Below the pieces are notes generated by a model, which was not told the origin of the DNA, ran no database searches, and was given only the letters and a program-made list of their open reading frames with translations. From CAYMSF01 sp964542255 (GTDB taxonomy: Bacteria; Verrucomicrobiota; Lentisphaeria; Victivallales; Victivallaceae), in the NCBI GenBank assembly GCA_964542255.1, contig CAZITV010000076.1, positions 1-10,479 of the forward strand: 10,479 nucleotides of DNA, written 5' to 3'. Position numbers and translations under genes: made by a program. Of the stretch, positions 5,357 to 10,479 are shown piece after piece; position 1 is the first letter of the stretch, and each line of letters opens with the position of its first letter.

Positions 5357-8002
5357 ATGAAGATTGACATGAATAAAATTTGGCGCCGCTGGGGATGCCT
5401 CACCCTAAGCACCTCGCACCTGCTGGTTGCCATAACTACCGCGGCCTGTTTCCTGATTTATTGGCATCTGCCGGCTTGGCTGGGCGAGAAGCTGCTGCCG
5501 CAGGTTGCGGCAGCCTGCGGTATCTACGGCATAAAAGCCGAGGTGCGTGATTTGGGAATTACCGGCGCAACCCTGGAACGGGTGCGGATGGAACTTGACG
5601 GCAGCCGTGTCATTGCCGCTGATTCGATTCAATTGTCATACCGTTTACCTTGGTGGCCATTTGAACGCCAATGGCAGATTAACGCGGTTACCATTAACGG
5701 TGCCAGAATCAAAGTTATTCGCGACGGCGGCAATTGGCATATTCCCGGCATTTATCCCAAGCTGGTTCAACCGCAGCCGGCAGCGAATGCTGACAACAGC
5801 AGTCAGGAGACCAAGGCGGCGTTTAATTTACGGGCAGTCACCCTAAACCGCTGCGTTATCGTGTTGGAACAAAATAAACAACGGCTCGAATTTCCGTTCA
5901 CCGTCCGCATCAAATGTCCAGAAGGCCTTGAAAAAAATATTACCCTCAGCACTAAACTGCAATGCGGCAACGATACCATCAAAGTCAAAGGCGAAATTGA
6001 CCGCCGCACCGGACAAACCTATTTCAACATTACCGGCGGCGCCAATCTCGATAACTATATGCCGTTTTTTGCCGGAGGCTCCAGTAAAATTTCCGGTAAT
6101 CTAGATTTTTCCGGAGGAATTTTTGGCACAATACCCTTGGGCTGCGGCAGGCGGCTTGACGGCAATATCAAACTGCAAAAGCTGAATATTAACGGTTCAG
6201 GCTGGAATTTGGGTAACGGTGATAATCTTCCGGTTAAACTGAAGTTCAGGCTTAATGACAACGTTATTGATTATTCGGCTGACAACATCGTCATAAACGG
6301 CGCTGCAAGTTTGGCGGTGCAAAAAATCTCCGGCGTCATAAGTTATGACAATAACGGTATCTCCACCCAGGGTACAATCAACAGTATTGTACAGGAACAA
6401 AAAAACCAGTCATGGAGCTTGGAATCTGCTCTAACTATCGCGCAGCAATATCATTTTAACTGGAATATGATCGAATCCTCTGGCGAATGGAGCTACACAC
6501 TGAAAACTGATACAGTCAAGCCTTTCCAGATTAATTTTAAAAATGGCCGTTTATCCAGCGATATCCTCACATTTACAGCCAATGGTAAGTTCGCCCGTAA
6601 CTATTTCAAGAATAACTACGACTATATTGCCAGTGCGGAACTGCGCGCTGGTGAAAAAGTCAGCTGGCAGGGGCTTCCAGCAGGATTAAAGGCGGGAATA
6701 GCATCTCCACGGGTAACTATGAAAATAAAATCTGATAATGACGGCGCGGCTAATTATTTAACATTGGAATCAGACGCATTGAATCTGCCGGAACATAAAA
6801 TCAGCGCGGCGGAGTTGAAAGTTGTGCTGCCGCTTCCTGGAAATGCTGAACCGTACCGGCAGGGAGTATTCAAGTTGGACGCGGTCAAACGCAATAATAC
6901 GATGCTGGGAGAACTGGCTTTGACTATCAGCGGCAGCGGTGATAAACTGGATTTTGCCGGTTCCATCAAACCGGAAATTCTACCTGGTGCGGCATGGCAG
7001 GTGAATGGCGCCATTGCGGTCGTGCCGCCATATGCCGGTACCGTAACACTTGATGCCGGACCATACCGGATGAGCAAAGCTCTGGAATTAGGTAATTTTT
7101 TGCCGCAGTTTGCCGGATTGACTTTCAACGGTGATTTGGAAGCACACGCGCAATACTCATTCAGCGCAGATGCTAAGCATGGTAAATTCAATTTAAATAT
7201 TTGTAATGGTGAACTGACTGGAACGGACAAAGGCATTGCTGCATCGGGTATTGCCGCACATTTGACATTGCCCCGTTTGCCGGAGATAACGACGCTGCCC
7301 GGCCAATCAATACAGTGCCAAACACTTAAAATTGGCAATTTAAACTTTAGCGGTATTGAACTTGATTACCAAATTGAACCGAATATGGCTGTTTTGCTGG
7401 AGAATTTTTCCGCCGGCTGGTGCGGCGGCAAAATTTATACTCAGGCGCTGCGGATGATGCCGGGACAAAAGAATTTTCGCATGGTGCTTTATGCAGACGG
7501 ATTAAAAATGGCGCAACTCATTGAGGAGTCAGGATTAGCAAAAGCCTCCGGCACCGGAGTCCTGCATGGCAGATTCCCGGTTAGTTTCGGCGTTGACGGC
7601 ATCACTCTAGAGTCAGGTTTCCTCTATTCCGCGCCGGACGATAAACAGAATATCCAAATTGCCGGTGCTGAAAAAATGATTGAAGATATTCCCAAAGAGT
7701 CCGCACAATATACCCAAATGGATATCGCGGTGGAAGCATTGAAAAATTTTGACTACGAGTGGATAAAAATCAATTTTGGCAGCAATCATGATATTCTCAA
7801 AATTGAAACCCAGTTAAACGGAAAACCTGCGTTGCCGTTGCCATTCAAATATGACCCGCAGCAAGGCGGGTTCATCAGAGTAAAAGGTGAAAGTGTAGTA
7901 TTTCAAGGCATTCGGCTGAATGTAAATACCAGCCTGCCGTTGAACCGGCTACTTAATTTTAACAACAGTATTAAAGAACTAACCGGAGGTAAAAAACCAT
8001 GA
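5357..8002 (+). CDS. ydbH: YdbH family AsmA-like intermembrane phospholipid transport protein
   Basis: About 881 residues, close to the 879 of Escherichia coli YdbH. An N-terminal membrane anchor (about 21-38, after RRW) places the rest in the periplasm. The long middle is rich in beta strands and alternates polar and hydrophobic residues, as in AsmA-like proteins that form a hydrophobic groove for lipid. Near residues 727-760 the segment GTGVLHGRFPVSFGVDGITLESG matches the conserved YdbH 'G.l.G.lPv.f....i.i..G.l' block. The end (FIRVKGESVVFQGIRLNVNTS) matches the family C-terminus. In E. coli YdbH, TamB and YhdP are partly redundant in moving phospholipid to the outer membrane. The start is uncertain: TTG 5348, ATG 5357 and ATG 5369 are all in frame. 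None has a strong ribosome site; 5369 has a weak GAAG. The stop overlaps ynbE by 4 bases (ATGA). The next two genes are its known partners, which makes the call firm. Confidence 0.88.
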   Translation: MKIDMNKIWRRWGCLTLSTSHLLVAITTAACFLIYWHLPAWLGEKLLPQVAAACGIYGIKAEVRDLGITGATLERVRMELDGSRVIAADSIQLSYRLPWWPFERQWQINAVTINGARIKVIRDGGNWHIPGIYPKLVQPQPAANADNSSQETKAAFNLRAVTLNRCVIVLEQNKQRLEFPFTVRIKCPEGLEKNITLSTKLQCGNDTIKVKGEIDRRTGQTYFNITGGANLDNYMPFFAGGSSKISGNLDFSGGIFGTIPLGCGRRLDGNIKLQKLNINGSGWNLGNGDNLPVKLKFRLNDNVIDYSADNIVINGAASLAVQKISGVISYDNNGISTQGTINSIVQEQKNQSWSLESALTIAQQYHFNWNMIESSGEWSYTLKTDTVKPFQINFKNGRLSSDILTFTANGKFARNYFKNNYDYIASAELRAGEKVSWQGLPAGLKAGIASPRVTMKIKSDNDGAANYLTLESDALNLPEHKISAAELKVVLPLPGNAEPYRQGVFKLDAVKRNNTMLGELALTISGSGDKLDFAGSIKPEILPGAAWQVNGAIAVVPPYAGTVTLDAGPYRMSKALELGNFLPQFAGLTFNGDLEAHAQYSFSADAKHGKFNLNICNGELTGTDKGIAASGIAAHLTLPRLPEITTLPGQSIQCQTLKIGNLNFSGIELDYQIEPNMAVLLENFSAGWCGGKIYTQALRMMPGQKNFRMVLYADGLKMAQLIEESGLAKASGTGVLHGRFPVSFGVDGITLESGFLYSAPDDKQNIQIAGAEKMIEDIPKESAQYTQMDIAVEALKNFDYEWIKINFGSNHDILKIETQLNGKPALPLPFKYDPQQGGFIRVKGESVVFQGIRLNVNTSLPLNRLLNFNNSIKELTGGKKP

Positions 8003-8262
8003 AACTTAAACTGCTGCCCGCGATATTGCTGCCGGCATTGGTCTGGGGATGCACTCACCAGATTGAAACCCGCAACGATATCAATGTCAAACCCATTGAA
8101 ATTAAACCAATTCACATTACAATTGATGTGAATATCAAAATTGACAGGGCGCTGGATGATTTCTACAGCGACCTGGACAATGAAAAAAAGAAATCTGATT
8201 CACCGGCGCCAGCCGCAGTTCCTCCTGTCGAGGCGCCCGCTGCCGCAGTCAAACCACTTTAA
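7999..8262 (+). CDS. ynbE: YnbE family outer-membrane lipoprotein
   Basis: 87 residues. A short hydrophobic signal ends in a lipobox-like LVWGC with C18 as the lipidated cysteine; Trp at -2 is unusual. The residue after Cys is Thr, not Asp, so outer-membrane sorting is expected. The core PIEIKPIHITIDVNIKID (residues 32-49) matches the beta-strand block of E. coli YnbE. There YnbE docks onto the C-terminus of YdbH by strand stacking and completes the bridge to the outer membrane. The protein is longer than the 61-residue E. coli version because of an acidic/lysine stretch (53-65) and a Pro/Ala-rich tail (66-87). GGAGGT (7985-7990) lies 8 bases before the ATG, inside the end of ydbH, and the two genes overlap by ATGA, so translation is probably coupled. 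Confidence 0.87.
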   Translation: MKLKLLPAILLPALVWGCTHQIETRNDINVKPIEIKPIHITIDVNIKIDRALDDFYSDLDNEKKKSDSPAPAAVPPVEAPAAAVKPL

Positions 8263-8287
8263 CAAAACTTGAAAGGGAATAAATACT

Positions 8288-8665
8288 ATGAGAAAATCAA
8301 TTATTATAGCTTGTGCAGTTTTGATTATCAGCGCCAGTGCCGTAACAGAAATTTACGCGGCCACCGCGGATGAAATTAAAGCAAGAATGCGCCAGCGCGA
8401 ACCGGCAATTGAACAACTTAAAGACGCCGGTGTCGTCGGAGAAAATAATCTCGGCTTCCTCGAAGTGCGCGATAATAGCGCTGATACCAAAAACTCCGTT
8501 GATACCGAAAATAAAGACCGCAAAGCCGTGTATGAAGCTATCGCTAAAAAACTTGGCAGTTCAGCTGAACAAGTTGGAAAACGCCGCGCCGCTAAAATCG
8601 CCGAATTGGCCAAAACACAACAATGGCTGCAGGACCAATCCGGCAAGTGGTATCAAAAAAAATAG
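8288..8665 (+). CDS. ydbL: YdbL family (DUF1318) secreted protein
   Basis: 125 residues with a clear signal peptide: MRK, a hydrophobic core to about A18, and likely cleavage after IYA (residue 24). The mature part has the DUF1318 features: DEIKARMRQREPAIEQLKDAGVVGENN with LGFLEVR (residues 28-61), the N-x-D-R-K-x-x-Y helix (about 76-82), the helical KLGSSAEQVGKRRAAKI, and the conserved end GKWYQKK (119-125). In E. coli YdbL is encoded with YdbH and YnbE and is thought to keep YnbE from over-assembling, as a periplasmic chaperone-like factor. The ATG at 8288 follows AAAGGG by 10 bases. It lies 25 bases after ynbE in the same direction, so it is the third gene of the operon. Confidence 0.87.
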   Translation: MRKSIIIACAVLIISASAVTEIYAATADEIKARMRQREPAIEQLKDAGVVGENNLGFLEVRDNSADTKNSVDTENKDRKAVYEAIAKKLGSSAEQVGKRRAAKIAELAKTQQWLQDQSGKWYQKK

Positions 8666-8720
8666 CTCCGTCACCGTGCAGCGGCTGGCAGAAACATCTC
8701 GTCCGGCAAGAGTGAAACGA

Positions 8721-8734
8721 TGTAAACGCTTATA
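8721..8734. promoter_or_regulatory. LacI/cre-like palindrome before the DUF4239 gene
   Basis: TGTAAACGCTTATA fits the catabolite-responsive consensus TGWNANCGNTNWCA at 13 of 14 positions by eye. It has the central CG typical of LacI-family operators and overlaps TATATT (8731-8736), a possible -10. It is 25 bases upstream of the ATG at 8759. A single degenerate-motif match in 10 kb has limited weight, and the host's LacI repertoire is unknown. Confidence 0.25.
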
Positions 8735-8758
8735 TTAAAAAGGGGGCTTGAAGAAGTT

Positions 8759-9550
8759 ATGGAAATCAAATTATTCATTGAACAAATTCCTCTCTGGCTT
8801 TTCTATGTGCTGACGGTGGTCATTGTGTTCAGTTCAGTTATGGGCGGATTTCATGTCGGGCGTAATTTTCATAAAAACAATAATAAGCAAAGCGACGCTC
8901 CAATCAGCACAATTGTTGGAGCGATGCTTGGTCTGCTTGCATTTATCCTGGCATTTACCTTTGGAATGGCAGCGTCACGCTTGGATGCTAGAAAACAGCT
9001 GCTGATGGATGAAACAAATGCGATTGGCACCGCTTTCCTGCGTGCCGATTTCCTCCCGGCAGCGCAACGCGATGAAACCAAGCAGCTCTTTAAAAAATAT
9101 GTTGAGGTTAGAGTTGGATTAATTGGTCATCCGGAAAAATTACGTGAGACCCTGTTGGAATCGGACGCGCTGCAAGATAAGCTTTGGTCACAAGTTATCA
9201 ACCTTCCAGAAAAAGCATACAGTCCGGCACTGCTGGCACTCTACATAAGTTCACTCAATGAAGTTATTGATATCCACGAAAAACGAGTAATTGTCGGCAC
9301 TCAATACCGTATCCCCGGTAGCATTATTCTGGTATTGTATTTCTTAACCATCCTGGCAATGGGAATGGTGGGATATGATTTTGGGGTTAATAACCGCAGT
9401 GCGGTTTTAAATGCTGTTGTTGTGGCGTTGGCATTCGCGGCAATTTTGCTGCTGATTGAGGATCTCGACCGACCCAGTGAGGGATTTTTAAAAGTTAACC
9501 AAAAACCAATGTTCGACCTGCAGCAAAAATTAAATAGGGCCGAAAAATAA
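8759..9550 (+). CDS. Bestrophin-like domain (DUF4239) membrane protein
   Basis: 263 residues with four hydrophobic segments, at about 11-33, 49-72, 186-206 and 215-234. The first pair and last pair flank a soluble helical part. Family marks are RLDARKQLLMDETNAIGTAFLRA just after helix 2 (residues 74-96) and LIEDLDRPSEGFLKV after helix 4 (232-246), the DLDRP-x-x-G signature of bestrophin-like/DUF4239 proteins. Eukaryotic bestrophins are anion channels; no function is established for this bacterial branch, so channel activity is only a possibility. It begins 93 bases after ydbL in the same direction. It may be in the ydbH transcript or have its own promoter (TATATT at 8731 is a weak candidate). 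AGGGGG (8741-8745) is the only purine-rich run upstream, at a long spacing of about 13 bases, with GAAGAAG closer. Confidence 0.85.
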   Translation: MEIKLFIEQIPLWLFYVLTVVIVFSSVMGGFHVGRNFHKNNNKQSDAPISTIVGAMLGLLAFILAFTFGMAASRLDARKQLLMDETNAIGTAFLRADFLPAAQRDETKQLFKKYVEVRVGLIGHPEKLRETLLESDALQDKLWSQVINLPEKAYSPALLALYISSLNEVIDIHEKRVIVGTQYRIPGSIILVLYFLTILAMGMVGYDFGVNNRSAVLNAVVVALAFAAILLLIEDLDRPSEGFLKVNQKPMFDLQQKLNRAEK

Positions 9551-9553
9551 TCA

Positions 9554-9636
9554 TTAGGAAGTGGAACAATCAAGCGGCGCGAAGAGCACTCAAGAGAAAG
9601 CTGCCCAAACATAGGTTATTTTGTGACAGTTCCTTA
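9554..9636. repeat. Inverted repeat between convergent genes
   Basis: TTAGGAAGTG (9554-9563) matches the reverse complement of CAGTTCCTTA (9627-9636) at 8 of 10 bases. It fills the gap between the convergent DUF4239 gene and the minus-strand unknown gene. The right arm supplies the TAA stop of the minus-strand gene. The arms look like degenerate relatives of those at 5055-5223 and 2853-2891. It could also be a weak bidirectional terminator. The repeat family is an inference. Confidence 0.3.
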
Positions 9637-10338
9637 GCGTGAAACAGGACGCTCAACTTCATAAACCTCTTGGGTCTCAGGGTCGAAAATTTGTACCTTT
9701 TCCACTTTTTGTTCCGGTGGCGCGTGATAAATCTGTTGTGTTTCCGGGTCAAAATATTGAACAAGTCCAGAATTGCTGCCAGGAAGAGCCGGGTGATTTT
9801 GAATTATCCGGTTTTCCGGCGCCGGCGTTGATTGCGCCGGTTGTGGTGACTGAGGATGAGGAATGCTGTGCTCTGCTTTGACGCCAGACGGCACAAAACC
9901 TGATTCCGGCACGCTTTTGTCCATAATTTGTTTAGCATTGGCGGAAAATCTGGAGAGATAGGAGTTTGCATCAACGAGTGGTGCCGAAGCATTTACGGAG
10001 ACTGCGGGTTCGGGTTCTGCGGCTGGCGGTTCTTGCGGGATTTGCTCTAATGACGGTGCTTCGCTTATTGCCAATTCCACTGGAGCTCCACCGCGATTCA
10101 ATTCAATCAGTTCAAGCATAAGTTTATTAGCGCGGCGTTGTTCTGTGACCATTTCCGACAATGTATTCTGCATTTTTTTTATGACTGACCCCAGTCCGGT
10201 CAAATTAGTGTCCTGATCTTTGCTGAATCGGACAAATTTACCGTAGAACTTAGAAAATTTCCCCATTCCAAGCACGAATACCAGCCAAGTCAACACGCCG
10301 ACTACCGTCAATGTAATTGTAAATGAGTCCCAAACCAT
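9634..10338 (-). CDS. Membrane-anchored coiled-coil protein with Pro-rich linker and duplicated FDPETQ motif, unknown function
   Basis: 234 residues, not recognised. A single N-terminal hydrophobic segment (about 6-25) is followed by a basic patch (27-40, KFSKFYGKFVRFSK), suggesting an inner-membrane anchor with the rest in the cytoplasm. Residues about 50-82 are heptad-like and probably a coiled coil. From about 84 to 190 the chain is Pro/Ala/Ser/Glu-rich and likely disordered. The last 42 residues carry two copies of VQ(Y/I)FDPETQ(Q/E)(I/V)Y at 193-204 and 215-226, 22 residues apart. The ending could be a small binding module or a recognition tag. It could act as a membrane-tethered adaptor; this is only a suggestion. 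The ribosome site before the ATG at 10338 is weak. The promoter is clear (10400-10428). It converges with the DUF4239 gene. Confidence 0.7.
   Translation of the reverse strand: MVWDSFTITLTVVGVLTWLVFVLGMGKFSKFYGKFVRFSKDQDTNLTGLGSVIKKMQNTLSEMVTEQRRANKLMLELIELNRGGAPVELAISEAPSLEQIPQEPPAAEPEPAVSVNASAPLVDANSYLSRFSANAKQIMDKSVPESGFVPSGVKAEHSIPHPQSPQPAQSTPAPENRIIQNHPALPGSNSGLVQYFDPETQQIYHAPPEQKVEKVQIFDPETQEVYEVERPVSR
9661..9762 (-). repeat. Tandem FDPETQ coding repeat (two copies)
   Basis: The two copies cover 9727-9762 (residues 193-204) and 9661-9696 (residues 215-226), with a 66-base period. The DNA of the copies is similar but not identical, with changes mostly at third positions, so the duplication is not recent and the protein motif appears to be kept. 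Confidence 0.75.
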
Positions 10339-10399
10339 ATCTGAATCTTTCTTGTTAGAACAATTTCTGTCAGAGTAAAAAACGAAACATACGCTCTAC

Positions 10400-10428
10400 A
10401 TTCTAGCAGATTTTTCAGCTAAATGCAA
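10400..10428 (-). promoter_or_regulatory. Sigma70-type promoter of the FDPETQ-repeat protein gene
   Basis: On the minus strand: -35 TTGCAT (10428-10423), a 17-base spacer, and -10 TAGAAT (10405-10400), preceded by TGC (an extended -10). Start near 10392, with a leader of about 55 bases to the ATG at 10338. Confidence 0.65.
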
Positions 10429-10435
10429 GTCTTTT

Positions 10436-10470
10436 CAATTTTTTTCTGCAAAAATTGTATTATTTTGCAG
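10436..10470. repeat. Two overlapping inverted repeats at the window edge
   Basis: CAATTTTT (10436-10443) pairs with AAAAATTG (10450-10457) around a 6-base loop. CTGCAAAA (10446-10453) pairs perfectly with TTTTGCAG (10463-10470) around 9 bases. They share bases, so only one can form at a time. They lie just upstream of the promoter at 10400-10428 and may be an operator or the terminator zone of a gene beyond the window. The function cannot be decided here. Confidence 0.4.
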
Positions 10471-10479
10471 CAATGATGA

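Noticed and set aside
6754..7338. 194-codon open frame on the minus strand inside ydbH
   Set aside because: It lies wholly within a well-supported gene, has a Ser/Pro/Leu-rich composition typical of a reverse-strand shadow, and shows no ribosome site or domain.
1..10479. Defence system, prophage, CRISPR array, tRNA or rRNA genes
   Set aside because: No integrase, nuclease, toxin pair, regular short repeats with spacers or RNA gene signatures were seen; the genes present are metabolic, transport and envelope functions.

Overview
The window looks like a chromosomal piece of a Gram-negative-type (diderm) bacterium. It is probably a PVC-group organism such as Lentisphaerota/Victivallales. The reasons are a GntR-DNA-binding/LacI-type-sensor hybrid regulator beside a sugar or aromatic type catabolic gene, small zinc-ribbon plus membrane proteins of a kind frequent in that group, and an outer-membrane lipid transport operon. 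This placement is an inference, not a measurement. A run of exactly 100 N (2602-2701) shows that this is a scaffolded draft assembly.

Left part (1-2071): a minus-strand catabolic unit. It holds an amidohydrolase (35-910) followed, 5 bases after its stop, by the first nine codons of what looks like a DegT/DnrJ/EryC1/StrS-type aminotransferase running off the window edge. Divergent from it is a GntR/LacI-type regulator (1016-2071). The 105-base divergent spacer holds a near-consensus minus-strand promoter (TTGACA, 16 bases, TATAAT) overlapped by two 15-base palindromes. That is the layout expected if the regulator represses the amidohydrolase operon.

Middle part (2068-4935), all minus strand: a zinc-ribbon protein interrupted by the assembly gap, a second zinc-ribbon protein with membrane segments, and a 12-helix MFS transporter starting at TTG. 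The regulator and the first zinc-ribbon gene converge and overlap by 4 bases (TTAA).

Intergenic region 4936-5347 (412 bases): holds the MFS promoter, a widely spaced inverted repeat and a stem-loop just upstream of the next operon. I see no convincing gene in it.

Right part, plus strand (5357-9550): a ydbH-ynbE-ydbL operon. It encodes a large AsmA-like periplasm-spanning protein (YdbH), a small outer-membrane lipoprotein (YnbE) overlapping it by 4 bases, and a secreted DUF1318 protein (YdbL). In Escherichia coli these build a bridge that moves phospholipid between inner and outer membranes. A bestrophin-like/DUF4239 membrane protein follows 93 bases later in the same direction.

Right end (9634-10338, minus strand): a membrane-anchored, coiled-coil, proline-rich protein of unknown function whose C-terminus carries a duplicated FDPETQ motif. 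A clear sigma70-type promoter lies upstream, followed by overlapping inverted repeats at the window edge.

No tRNA, rRNA, CRISPR array, complete insertion sequence or phage gene was seen. The strongest points are the divergent operator pair and the YdbH/YnbE/YdbL bridge. A possible family of short inverted-repeat elements sharing TTAGGA(G/A)CTGT-like arms is the most speculative one.
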